A stretch of 30,098 nucleotides of DNA from JBHIBD01 sp046758865 (lineage in GTDB: Bacteria; Planctomycetota; Brocadiia; Brocadiales; Bathyanammoxibiaceae), in the NCBI GenBank assembly GCA_046758865.1, contig JBHIBD010000027.1, forward strand, positions 1 to 30,098, in the 5' to 3' direction. The first letter of the stretch is position 1. The number at the start of each line of letters is the position of its first letter. The position numbers and the translations under genes are program-made. Below the pieces are notes generated by a model. The model was not told the origin of the DNA and ran no database searches. It saw only the letters and a list, made by a program, of their open reading frames with translations. Shown here in pieces: positions 17,766-25,781 of the stretch.

Positions 17766-19237
17766 CATTACTAAGGCTCTGTAAAAGCTGCACCAATACC
17801 AAGTGTCATTCTGAGCAAAGCGAAAAATCTCGTATTTTGGAGATTCTTCGGTCGTTGCACTCCCTCAGAATGACAATTTTGCAGGTTTCTTCAGGAGTCT
17901 CATTAAGTGTGCTTGCCCTTTGTGTGTTCATCTGTGTGGGGTGCAGGGCAGTAGATTCTCAAGGGGAGATAATGACGACCACAAAGGCTAAGGCGGTGGC
18001 AGCCAAAGAAATGGCTGCCTTAGTGTCAGGAGAGGGAGATTATGTAGGCTCCAAGGTCTGTGCCGGATGTCATCCTGAGAATTACGAGGGCTGGAAGACA
18101 ACCCGACACAGCAAGATGATACAGGAGCCCAGCCAGCCTGGGGCCCTGGTGGCAGATTTTAGCAAACAAGATATTTCCCTTCAATTCAGCCTGGAGGACG
18201 TGGACCTCCTCGTAGGGAGTCGCTTCAAGCAGCGGTTCATGAAAAAGATAGGCGATGACTACTATATGCTGCCTATTCAGTGGAACGTGGCGACAAAGGC
18301 GTGGGTGAGCTATTTTCCAAGGGACGAGTGGTGGGTCTCCCAATACCCTGAGGACTGGCAGAAGAGGCCCACCTCAAAGCTCTGTGATGGCTGTCACAGC
18401 ACGGGCCTCATTGGCAGGGGCGGAAAGGCGCCTGCTGAATGGAATATAGCCTGCGAGGCCTGTCATGGCCCAGGGGCCGAGCATATGGTGGCGGAGGCAT
18501 CTCTCGGCCCCGGTCAGGGAGCAGGGGCCAAGATAGTAAATCCAGCTAAACTCCCCTTTGACCGTGCCAATGATGTCTGCTTTCAGTGCCATCTTTCAGG
18601 TAGGCCACCAGAGGGTAGTAAATATCCTGACAGGGATTACCCGGTGGGCTACCTACCGGGAGATGACCTCACAAAATACAAAAATCCTGCCCCTCCACCG
18701 GCAAGGGAAGGGCACGAGTCCCACGAGTTTTTTAAAGACGGGATATCAAGGAAGAATAGGAATCAGGGAAATGATTTTATCCAGAGCCAGATGTACAGCC
18801 GGGGTATAAGGTGTTTCGACTGCCACAACCCCCACAGCGGCAAGTATACCGCCATGGTGTATAAACCAGGTAACAACCTCTGCCTTACCTGTCACGGGGA
18901 CAATTCCCTGGCAGGCCCTCCTGAGGGCAGTATCAGTGAACACACCCATCATAAGGCAGACAGCCCCGGAAGCCAGTGCATAGAATGCCATATGCCCAGG
19001 ATAGGTAAGAATGCCGTTAAATTGGAATCCCACAGCCACTGCTTTGACTTCGATTTTGTGAGTCCTGAGCGGACAATCCTTTATGACCATCCCAATGCCT
19101 GCAACCGATGCCACCAGGATAAGACCACGGGATGGGCCTCACGTGCCCTAAAAGACTGGGGTGGAAAGGGGAAATGGAAATGGCAGCGGGCACTGCAAGA
19201 GCTTCGGGAACAAGTCTTGAAAGAGGAAGGGGACTAG
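17762..19237 (+). CDS. Eight-heme cytochrome c, membrane-anchored or lipoprotein
   Basis: Eight CXXCH heme sites are visible, numbered from ATG 17762: CAGCH 100, CDGCH 208, CEACH 221, CFQCH 273, CFDCH 351, CLTCH 374, CIECH 406 and CNRCH 447. Extra histidines between sites could be distal ligands. A hydrophobic export signal at about 41-60 ends in CVGC, so the protein may be a lipoprotein or membrane-anchored; it is periplasmic. AAAGGA (17748-17753) lies 8 bases before ATG 17762, which overlaps the chrB stop. A palindromic repeat (17804-17875) supplies residues 15-38. ATG 17870 at the repeat's edge is an alternative start without a ribosome binding site. The partner and substrate are unknown; it resembles c554-like multiheme proteins. 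Confidence 0.88.
   Translation: MTLLRLCKSCTNTKCHSEQSEKSRILEILRSLHSLRMTILQVSSGVSLSVLALCVFICVGCRAVDSQGEIMTTTKAKAVAAKEMAALVSGEGDYVGSKVCAGCHPENYEGWKTTRHSKMIQEPSQPGALVADFSKQDISLQFSLEDVDLLVGSRFKQRFMKKIGDDYYMLPIQWNVATKAWVSYFPRDEWWVSQYPEDWQKRPTSKLCDGCHSTGLIGRGGKAPAEWNIACEACHGPGAEHMVAEASLGPGQGAGAKIVNPAKLPFDRANDVCFQCHLSGRPPEGSKYPDRDYPVGYLPGDDLTKYKNPAPPPAREGHESHEFFKDGISRKNRNQGNDFIQSQMYSRGIRCFDCHNPHSGKYTAMVYKPGNNLCLTCHGDNSLAGPPEGSISEHTHHKADSPGSQCIECHMPRIGKNAVKLESHSHCFDFDFVSPERTILYDHPNACNRCHQDKTTGWASRALKDWGGKGKWKWQRALQELREQVLKEEGD
17804..17875. repeat. 72-bp palindromic interspersed repeat inside the cytochrome gene
   Basis: Perfect 12-bp ends TGTCATTCTGAG (17804-17815) and CTCAGAATGACA (17864-17875) flank an imperfectly symmetric core (AATCTC... 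GAGATTCTTCGG). This design is a common type of dispersed palindromic repeat in bacterial genomes. Its 72 bp equal 24 codons without a stop, so it leaves the cytochrome frame open. Confidence 0.8.
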
Positions 19238-20067
19238 TTACGGCAATAAAAAAGGTTGCAGTGCTGTTACTTATTGTGATTGGTCTGTCATCGGGAGCAA
19301 CGCCCTCAGCTCTGGCCCTAAGGCCCTTTGTCACCACCGATGCGGACGTGGCAGAGCCTTTTGAGGCGGAGCTAGAAATTGGTGTGGCAGGGTTCACTAT
19401 GGAGAAAGAACCCGGTCCTGATGAAGTCCGTATCCAATCCCCGCCCTCCATCAGGTTTAATCTGGGGTTTCCTGGAGACTGGGAGCTTGTACTGGAAACG
19501 ATTCACGAATTCATAGATAAGGAAAACCGAGGCGGCTTTGAGTCGGATATTAACCAATTTACTGAGACGGCGGGGTTTATTAAGAAGGTCTGGTATCGGG
19601 GTGAGGACTGGGTGCCCAATGTGGCCACTGAGACAGGCCTGCTCTTTCCTACAGAAAGGGGGGCAGAGAAGGCCAGGGGTGCTGATTTTGAGGGCACTAT
19701 TATCTTTTCGTGGTTCTTACCCAGCTTCACATGGCACATGACTATGGGAGGGGCTACCCACCATACAGGGAAGGATGAGTTAGGGGAGACGAGGGCACAA
19801 TATATATTTGGTACTATACTCGACGTACCTGTGCCTAGCAGGGAGCACTTCCACCTGGTAGGGGAGTACTCAGGAGAAAAGGTTGAGAAGGAGGAGCTAG
19901 AGCACCAGCTCCTCGGAGGGATGGTGTGGCACAGCCCCTGGGAGATGGACTTTGACATGGCGGGCTTTGGGGGGCTGAGTACCGAGAGTGTAGATTGGGG
20001 TGTTACCGTGGGGGTCACCATATCCACCCAGCTCATCCGAAGGAGAAGATGGGAGGCTAAACCTTGA
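19180..20067 (+). CDS. Predicted outer-membrane beta-barrel protein
   Basis: After a basic start and a hydrophobic signal (KKVAVLLLIVIGLSSG, likely cut after ALA) the mature protein begins LRPFVTTDADVAEPFEAELE and continues in alternating strands (FNLGFPGDWELVLETIHEF, VATETGLLFPTERG, HFHLVGEYSGEKV), a barrel of the same general transporter-like class as the protein at 15778. The start is uncertain. ATG 19180 has AAGGGG 8 bases upstream and overlaps the cytochrome by 58 bases; ATG 19132 and 19174 are further out. A non-standard ATA at 19246 would give the tidiest signal peptide but poor spacing. Likely cotranscribed with the cytochrome. Confidence 0.72.
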   Translation: MAAGTARASGTSLERGRGLVTAIKKVAVLLLIVIGLSSGATPSALALRPFVTTDADVAEPFEAELEIGVAGFTMEKEPGPDEVRIQSPPSIRFNLGFPGDWELVLETIHEFIDKENRGGFESDINQFTETAGFIKKVWYRGEDWVPNVATETGLLFPTERGAEKARGADFEGTIIFSWFLPSFTWHMTMGGATHHTGKDELGETRAQYIFGTILDVPVPSREHFHLVGEYSGEKVEKEELEHQLLGGMVWHSPWEMDFDMAGFGGLSTESVDWGVTVGVTISTQLIRRRRWEAKP

Positions 20068-20068
20068 A

Positions 20069-20109
20069 GCACCTAGGTCCTGATACAAAACTCCCAGGAG
20101 GCCAGGTGC
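20069..20109. repeat. Stem-loop after the barrel gene
   Basis: GCACCT (20069-20074) pairs with AGGTGC (20104-20109), and TCCTG (20078-20082) with CAGGA (20095-20099) inside it. It lies just after the stop codon of the barrel gene and could end or protect the transcript, but there is no T-run, so I do not call a terminator. Confidence 0.45.
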
Positions 20110-20179
20110 CCTACTTTAAAATCTGGCTTATGAAGAAGATGTTTTTCTTATATGTCGAGACCTCTGAAAACCCCTGCAT

Positions 20180-20282
20180 CCGCCTGAGGCGGATCATTCT
20201 GAGGCACACATCGCTGTAGTGGCAGAGTAAACTCGGCCACTGCAAAAAAGTCGAGCAAGCTCGACCATTGCGCTCAGAATGG
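20180..20282. repeat. Palindromic repeat, variant of the CATTCTGAG family
   Basis: CATTCTGAG (20195-20203) and CTCAGAATG (20273-20281) are the same inverted ends as in the element at 17804. Between them are further hairpins, AGTGGC/GCCACT and TCGAGC-AA-GCTCGA, and outside is CCGCCTGAGGCGG (20180-20192). The 236-base gap 20068-20303 is otherwise without a gene. Confidence 0.65.
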
Positions 20283-20303
20283 CACAGGGTGTCGGAGTGA
20301 CTT

Positions 20304-21302
20304 GTGCAGACTTCTCTCGTCTTATACATAATCCTACTAAGTTCCTTAGGGACCGTTTATGCGGGAGAGGTAGTGGTCTATACCTCTGTGGACAGGCTCT
20401 TTTCGGAGCCTGTTCTTAAAGACTTTGAGAGAAAAAGCGGTATCAAGGTAAAGACGCTCTTCGATACTGAGGAGGCAAAGAGTACCGGGATAGTCAACCG
20501 CCTTATTGCCGAGAGAAATAACCCACAGGCGGATGTATTCTGGAGTGGCGACCCTGTGAGGCCGATACTCTTAGAGAAGAGGGGTATGCTAGAGCCTTAC
20601 AAATCTCCGAGCGCCAGCGATATACCTGACATATACAAGGATGAACAGGGCTATTGGACGGGCTTCTCTGCCAGGGTACGCGTGATTGTCTATAATAAAG
20701 AATTAGTCAAACCTAAGGAAGTACCAAAGTCCATATTTGACTTTCTAAAGTCCAGGTGGTCTGGACGGGTGGCTATAGCCAATCCTCTATTTGGCACCAC
20801 ATCCATCCATGCAGCCGCACTCTTTGTCATCCTGGGAGATGATAGAGCCCGGCAGTTCTTTGAGGCGTTAAAGACCAATGGTGTCAGGCTAGTCTCTTCT
20901 AACGGGGAGGTGAGGAGGCTAGTATCCAGAGGTGAGGTGGCGGCAGGTATAATCGATTCAGACGATGTCAATGTGGCAATACTAGAAGGTGCTCCCGTGG
21001 GTATGGTCTATCCAGACCAGAAAGGCATGGGGGCACTTATAATGCCCAATATGGTTTGCATGATAAAAGATGGGCCAAACCCGGAAAATGCAAAAAGGCT
21101 ACTGGATTTCCTGCTCAGTGAAGAGGTAGAGGAGAGGCTTGCCCATGCAGAATGTGTGCAGATACCCCTACGTTCCTGGGTTAAGAGACCAGAAAATATA
21201 GCAACTATTAATGATATAGGGGAATCTGCGGTAGATTACAGAGAAGTAGCCAATAAGCTGGAAGAGATATACCCATATCTAAAAAAGTGGTCTAGCTATT
21301 GA
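20304..21302 (+). CDS. ABC importer periplasmic binding protein, iron(III)/phosphonate type
   Basis: This 332-residue solute-binding protein has a clear signal peptide (MQTSLVLYIILLSSLGTVYA, cut before GEVV). The mature part VVVYTSVDRLFSEPVLKDFERKSGIKVK, with QADVFWSGDP and FSARVRVIVYNKELV, is typical of the FbpA/FutA cluster that also includes 2-aminoethylphosphonate binders. I do not see the adjacent tyrosine pair used by FbpA to hold iron, so the ligand is open. The start is GTG, with GGAG (20294-20297) 6 bases before it. It is followed after 16 bases by its permease. Confidence 0.85.
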   Translation: MQTSLVLYIILLSSLGTVYAGEVVVYTSVDRLFSEPVLKDFERKSGIKVKTLFDTEEAKSTGIVNRLIAERNNPQADVFWSGDPVRPILLEKRGMLEPYKSPSASDIPDIYKDEQGYWTGFSARVRVIVYNKELVKPKEVPKSIFDFLKSRWSGRVAIANPLFGTTSIHAAALFVILGDDRARQFFEALKTNGVRLVSSNGEVRRLVSRGEVAAGIIDSDDVNVAILEGAPVGMVYPDQKGMGALIMPNMVCMIKDGPNPENAKRLLDFLLSEEVEERLAHAECVQIPLRSWVKRPENIATINDIGESAVDYREVANKLEEIYPYLKKWSSY

Positions 21303-21318
21303 GTAATAGGAGGCATCC

Positions 21319-22932
21319 ATTACAAAGAAGATACTCTTCGGTCTTACTGCGGCCCTCATCTTCTTCCTGGTATTTTTGCCTATACTGTGGATGTTTGGGG
21401 ACTCTTTTGTAGCAAATAGAAGACTCTCTGTATTGAATTATAAAGAAGTTTTTACAGACTACAAGACAGCCCTAGTCTTTCTTAACTCACTACTCCTGGC
21501 CTTTTTAACTACCGTTCTTTCAGCCATTTTGGGCATATTTACAGGTTTTCTCTTTGGCAAGACCGACCTACCGCTCAAGGGCATTTACAGGGCACTTTTT
21601 CTTTTGCCCTTTATTATACCGTCATATGTCTACGGCCTCGCCTGGGCTAACCTGTTGGGAAAGACCGGCCTCTTGAATAATCTCCTCTCTGGCGTACCAT
21701 TCCTCACGGCGGATATGGTCTCCAATTTTATGTATAGTGTCTTTGGTGGGGCTACGGTCCTGGGCTTGTCCTTCTTTCCCATCATGATGTTGATAACGGA
21801 AGGGAGCCTCGCCAGGGTGGGCACTCATATGGAAGAGGGCGGTCTTATCTTTGAAGGAAGGGGTAAGGTTATAATGAACGTCTTATTCCCCCTGGCCTCT
21901 CCAGGTATATTTTCAGGGATGCTTGTCGTGTTTATCTTAACGCTGTCCGAGTTTGGTGTCCCATTCCTACTTGACATAAAGGTGCTCACTACCCAGATAT
22001 TTACCCAATTCAGTGCCTTCTATAACGAAAAAGTTGCGGTGGCCCTCTCCATACCCCTAGTATGTATTACCGTCTCACTCATGGTGATTGAAAGGATATA
22101 TCTAAAGGGTAAGTCCTTTGAGGCCCTGGGAAGAAGTGCTGATACAAGAACGTATAAATATCTCCTGGGATGGTGGAAGATACCATGTATCATTGCCTGC
22201 AGTACAATACTGGCAGTAGTGGTAGTCTTTCCACTGGCAACGTTAGTAATGGATTCATGGTCCCTGGATGCCTATAAGAAGGCCGTCTTACTCACCAGGC
22301 AGAGTATAATAAATACCCTTGTCCTTGGTGCAGTTGGGGCAAGCCTCGTCACACTCTTAGGGCTGGCCATGGGTTATTTCTCTGAGAAGGCCAGGCTTTA
22401 CCTTGGTAAGGGTATGGAATTTTCCATGGTAGTGCTATTTGCCGTACCGGCAACTGTTATTGGCGTGGGCCTGATAAGGCTGTGGAACAGGCCCGATGGA
22501 TTATTCCAGTTTGTGTACGGCTCGTTTATCATAATAATTATAGGTTATATAGCCAGGTTTGCCCCTATTGCGGCCCGCACCATGGCGGATTCTTATAAAC
22601 AGGTCCCTAATCACTTGGCAGATGCCGCTATAGTAGCGGGGACAGGCTGGTGGGGGCTTATGGGAAAAATATTTATACCCCTTGTGGGTAGTGGCATTAT
22701 GATTACCTGGCTCTTATCCTTTATCTTTTGTGTGGGAGAGATAGGGACGACCATTCTCGTATATCCACCTGGTTACGAGACACTTCCTATAGCATTGTTT
22801 ACAGTAATGGCAAACAGTCCCACAGACGTCGTGGCCGCTATCTCTGTATTATTTGTAGTTATGGTGCTTGTGCCGGTAGGGATTTTCTTTGGCGTCATTC
22901 ATCTGGTTAGAGCATGGCTATACTGGTTTTAA
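21319..22932 (+). CDS. ABC importer permease, double-length, probable AUU start
   Basis: This is a fused permease with two six-helix halves, as in FbpB-like iron importers; each half has a permease loop (EEGGLIFEGRGKVIMNVLFP and ADAAIVAGTGWWGLMGKIFIP). The first ordinary start codons, TTG 21376 and ATG 21391, fall inside the first membrane helix. ATT at 21319 is in frame, gives the normal opening TKKILFGLTAALIFFLVFLP, and stands 5 bases after a perfect AGGAGG (21308-21313); an in-frame stop at 21307-21309 excludes anything earlier. I therefore take ATT as the start, giving 537 residues. It overlaps the ATPase gene by 19 bases. Confidence 0.85.
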   Translation: MTKKILFGLTAALIFFLVFLPILWMFGDSFVANRRLSVLNYKEVFTDYKTALVFLNSLLLAFLTTVLSAILGIFTGFLFGKTDLPLKGIYRALFLLPFIIPSYVYGLAWANLLGKTGLLNNLLSGVPFLTADMVSNFMYSVFGGATVLGLSFFPIMMLITEGSLARVGTHMEEGGLIFEGRGKVIMNVLFPLASPGIFSGMLVVFILTLSEFGVPFLLDIKVLTTQIFTQFSAFYNEKVAVALSIPLVCITVSLMVIERIYLKGKSFEALGRSADTRTYKYLLGWWKIPCIIACSTILAVVVVFPLATLVMDSWSLDAYKKAVLLTRQSIINTLVLGAVGASLVTLLGLAMGYFSEKARLYLGKGMEFSMVVLFAVPATVIGVGLIRLWNRPDGLFQFVYGSFIIIIIGYIARFAPIAARTMADSYKQVPNHLADAAIVAGTGWWGLMGKIFIPLVGSGIMITWLLSFIFCVGEIGTTILVYPPGYETLPIALFTVMANSPTDVVAAISVLFVVMVLVPVGIFFGVIHLVRAWLYWF

Positions 22933-23951
22933 AAGGGATTTCTAAGAGATTTAAGGGCGTGCTCGCAGTCAGTGGGGTAACCCTTAGCATAGAGGAAGGG
23001 GAAACACTGGCACTCTTGGGCCCTACGGGTTGTGGCAAGACTACTATCCTGCGGATGATAGCAGGGCTGGAAACTCCCGACGGAGGAGAGATTTGGATTG
23101 ATGATAAACTGGCCAGCATTAAAGGCAAAAACAAGATGACACCGAAGGCCAGATGTCTGGGCATGGTGTTCCAGGACCTTGCCCTGTGGCCCCATATGAC
23201 GGTGTGGGGGAATATAGCGTTTGGACTCAAGGCGGCGGGCATTCGCGGGCTTGCGAGGAAAAGGAGGGTTGAAGATGTACTCAATAAGCTAAAACTTGAA
23301 AGATACAGATACGCCCTTCCTCCCAGTCTTTCTGGTGGTCAACAGCAGCTAGTGGCGATAGGTAGGGCCCTCGCCCCTGGGCCCAGGATACTACTTATGG
23401 ATGAACCGCTCTCTAACCTGGACGTACATCTGAAGGAAGGACTAAGGGCAGAGATATCTAGGTTGCAGGAAGAACTAAAGATAACCACACTTTATGTCAC
23501 CCACGACCAGCAAGAGGCCTTTATCCTGGCCAGTAAGATTGCTGTGATGAACCGGGGTAGGATAGAACAGATAGGCCCCCCCGAGGAGATATACAGGCAT
23601 CCATCCACAGAATTTGTGGCACGGTTTGTTGGAGACTCCAATATCTTCGAGGTGGAGGTTGTTGACCAGGATTTAGTAGACACACCTTTCGGTCCACTAA
23701 AGTGCAATACAAGAGGATTAACGGGGGGCAAGGTCTTGCTGCTTTTTCGCCCCGAATCCGTCCAGCTCAGAAGGGATGGACAGTATAAGGGGAGGGTTCT
23801 TAGAAAGGTATATGTAGGGGCCAGTTATCAATATGTACTGCAGTATGACAACGTTAAGCTTGCTGCCTTTTCAAAGGAGGGGCTGTCTGAGGGTGTTGAG
23901 GTGCATTTCTCACTGGGAGAAGGAACCGTAATCATGCCTCCCGGGGCCTAG
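22914..23951 (+). CDS. ABC importer ATP-binding protein
   Basis: The 345-residue ATPase energises the importer encoded just upstream. Walker A is GPTGCGKTT, the Q-loop is MVFQDLALWPHMTV, the signature is LSGGQQQL and Walker B is ILLMDEPLSNLDVH, followed by the switch histidine in YVTHDQQEA. After about residue 240 comes a TOBE-type regulatory domain (LLFRPESVQLRRDGQYKGRV). This layout is usual for iron(III), spermidine or phosphonate importers and does not identify the substrate. Confidence 0.92.
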   Translation: MAILVLKGISKRFKGVLAVSGVTLSIEEGETLALLGPTGCGKTTILRMIAGLETPDGGEIWIDDKLASIKGKNKMTPKARCLGMVFQDLALWPHMTVWGNIAFGLKAAGIRGLARKRRVEDVLNKLKLERYRYALPPSLSGGQQQLVAIGRALAPGPRILLMDEPLSNLDVHLKEGLRAEISRLQEELKITTLYVTHDQQEAFILASKIAVMNRGRIEQIGPPEEIYRHPSTEFVARFVGDSNIFEVEVVDQDLVDTPFGPLKCNTRGLTGGKVLLLFRPESVQLRRDGQYKGRVLRKVYVGASYQYVLQYDNVKLAAFSKEGLSEGVEVHFSLGEGTVIMPPGA

Positions 23952-23963
23952 GAGGTACCTACA

Positions 23964-24122
23964 GTGCCAAAACAACGGTATTTGGGATTTGCCTGGGGAG
24001 GTGCACTAAAAGGCCGAGAATTAGGGTCCGTGAATGCAACAAATAATGGAAAGACTTGGACCCCAAGTAGCCAAGTCTATCCCCTGCTTGTTAATACTAC
24101 CACTCGATTTGATGCATTATAG
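23964..24122 (+). CDS. Possible 52-residue protein or truncated gene
   Basis: A GTG at 23964 follows AGGAGG (23950-23955) by 8 bases, immediately after the ATPase stop codon, and opens a 52-codon frame beginning MPKQRYLGFAWGGALKGREL. I do not recognise the product. It runs into the remnant of a porin on the other strand. It may be the start of a lost fourth gene or a non-functional frame with a good ribosome binding site. Confidence 0.3.
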   Translation: MPKQRYLGFAWGGALKGRELGSVNATNNGKTWTPSSQVYPLLVNTTTRFDAL

Positions 24123-24264
24123 AGATGAATGTATCCTCCTTGTCGTCCGTGGGCCTGTCAGTGATAAAGCGGGTGACGTTAGCCTGGAGCTTGTGGTGAT
24201 GATTCCTGCTGAAGTACCAGTTACCGCCTAAGGCAAACTCCTATTCTGGATTGTGGCCGGGACT
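24097..24264 (-). pseudogene. C-terminal remnant of a phosphate-type porin
   Basis: Read on the minus strand the sequence gives SSPGHNPE, a TAG stop, then EFALGGNWYFSRNHHHKLQA and so on to a final IMHQIEW and stop (24097-24099). This matches the last strands of the intact porin at 24353 in layout (GLNWFLQENHAKFQLNYVHR ... MQIHF): a strand with NW(Y/F)F, a short H/K turn, a KLQ(A/L)N strand, a D-rich loop and an aromatic end. The stop falls where related porins have an aromatic residue, and nothing barrel-like remains further upstream. I read it as the end of a decayed second porin. The 401-base gap 23952-24352 holds this, the small frame at 23964 and nothing else I can name. Confidence 0.7.
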
Positions 24265-24352
24265 AGACAATATCAATTCGGAGATATGTCATATTCTCTC
24301 CCGAAGCACGCTTGATGGGAAATAAATATCAAAAATAAAAACGCAGACACGG

Positions 24353-25756
24353 CTAAAAGTGTATCTGCATGGCGGCAATTACCTGATTGTTGGCCTTGTC
24401 TGTTGCTCCATCTGTGGTCCTGTGGACGTAATTTAGCTGGAATTTTGCATGATTCTCCTGAAGAAACCAGTTGAGACCCATAGTCCAGTCTCTGTTTTCA
24501 TTGCCGTGGATGTCCCTATTGTTGCGGAATTCTTCATATCTTACCAAGCCTTCCAACGGTTTAAACAATCTGTAGCCCGCCTGGACATACCATCCGTCTC
24601 TGTGTATTGACCCGCGTGTCATACGTGTAGAGTCATCGTCTCTTGCTGCTACATATTCTGACTTGAGTGTCCATTTCTTCCAGTGGTATCTTACCTCTGC
24701 GGCCCAGAACTGTTTTAGCGTTTCATTCTCACCCCTCCTACCATTATAATATGAACCTCCAAACTCCAGTCCTTGCAGAAGGCTACCTTCCCAACCCCTG
24801 AAGGGTTTCAGGACAAGTCTTGCCATATAATCCTTTCGGTCATTTAAATCTCTGGAATTGGTCTCCTCCCCGTTTACCAAGGCCAGATAGTATTCCAGGA
24901 AATTGTAGTCGCCTTTGAGCATGATGCCTATGTCCCTTCTGTCACTGTAGGCACGGGAAATCCTGGAACGCTCAGCAAAGTCTAGCTTTGAAGAAGAACG
25001 AAAGCCCTCTTCTATCACGGGTATTTTGAACTGGCCAAGGGTGAGTTCGTGGTGAGGAATATGGGTAAAGGTGAAAAAGGCATCCTGCAGTGTGCCCGCA
25101 GTGTCTGTGTTGTCTCTTAGGGTGCTGCCGTCACTGGTAGTACGTGGAAATCGTTTAGCGGTGTCAAACATCACTTGATACCTGAGCTTGGGAATTATCT
25201 CCCCGTAGAACTTTATTTCCATACGTCTTTGCTTAAACTCGTCTTTGGCTAATTCGTCGTGTACCCACCACTCTTGAAAGAGTCCACCTATGTTGAGCCA
25301 TCCCTGACCTACCTTGACCATTGGTTCAGGCCTTTCACTCCACTCGCCCAAGCTCTCCAGGGTCGTTCTAAGGTCACCAAAGAATCCTCGATTTCTCGCC
25401 TCTTTTGCCTGTACCGTGCTGGGGGAGACGGGCTCACTTCCTGCCACGTCCGTCTCCTTATATTCCTCTATTGTATTGCCAGCATCCTCCTGTGTTACCC
25501 GCATCTTTTCTTGATTGGCCTGAAGTATTGCAATCTCTTCCCTCTGGGCCTCGACCGTCCTCTCCAGGGCCTGGAGACGTTCAATGAGGTATTGTATCTC
25601 CGGGTCCTGGGCCGCAAAAGTTGTACTGGATAATGCGAGTACAATAAGTGGTACCATTAAAAGTAGCCGTTTCATTCCTTTCTCTCCATTTCTGAGGTGT
25701 AAAGGATTCATCTCCGCAAATGCCCTCCGGCAGTACAAGTTGTTTTCTACTGACAT
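24353..25756 (-). CDS. OprO/OprP-like phosphate-selective porin
   Basis: A trimeric-type outer-membrane porin of the phosphate/polyphosphate class. It has a signal peptide (MKRLLLMVPLIVLALSSTTF, then A-AQDPE), then a coiled coil of the kind found at the N-terminus of such porins (IQYLIERLQALERTVEAQRE), then barrel strands to a terminal Phe (MQIHF). Two starts compete: ATG 25756 has an ideal AAGGAGG 8 bases upstream but puts 27 residues ahead of the signal peptide; ATG 25675 starts exactly at the signal with only a weak GGAG. A Pho box precedes it, so expression under phosphate starvation is likely. Confidence 0.88.
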   Translation of the reverse strand: MSVENNLYCRRAFAEMNPLHLRNGEKGMKRLLLMVPLIVLALSSTTFAAQDPEIQYLIERLQALERTVEAQREEIAILQANQEKMRVTQEDAGNTIEEYKETDVAGSEPVSPSTVQAKEARNRGFFGDLRTTLESLGEWSERPEPMVKVGQGWLNIGGLFQEWWVHDELAKDEFKQRRMEIKFYGEIIPKLRYQVMFDTAKRFPRTTSDGSTLRDNTDTAGTLQDAFFTFTHIPHHELTLGQFKIPVIEEGFRSSSKLDFAERSRISRAYSDRRDIGIMLKGDYNFLEYYLALVNGEETNSRDLNDRKDYMARLVLKPFRGWEGSLLQGLEFGGSYYNGRRGENETLKQFWAAEVRYHWKKWTLKSEYVAARDDDSTRMTRGSIHRDGWYVQAGYRLFKPLEGLVRYEEFRNNRDIHGNENRDWTMGLNWFLQENHAKFQLNYVHRTTDGATDKANNQVIAAMQIHF

Positions 25757-25781
25757 CGTACTAACCTCCTTACGCTAAGAA

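Noticed and set aside
17783..17811. Cys and His residues (CKSC, KCH) near the cytochrome N-terminus as an extra heme site
   Set aside because: The spacing is not CXXCH, and part of it is encoded by the inserted repeat ahead of the export signal.
24034..24231. 65-codon + strand frame
   Set aside because: The opposite strand reads as a porin C-terminus, which explains the open frame better.
24300..24352. Terminator after the porin
   Set aside because: There is a T-rich tract on the minus strand but no convincing stem before it.
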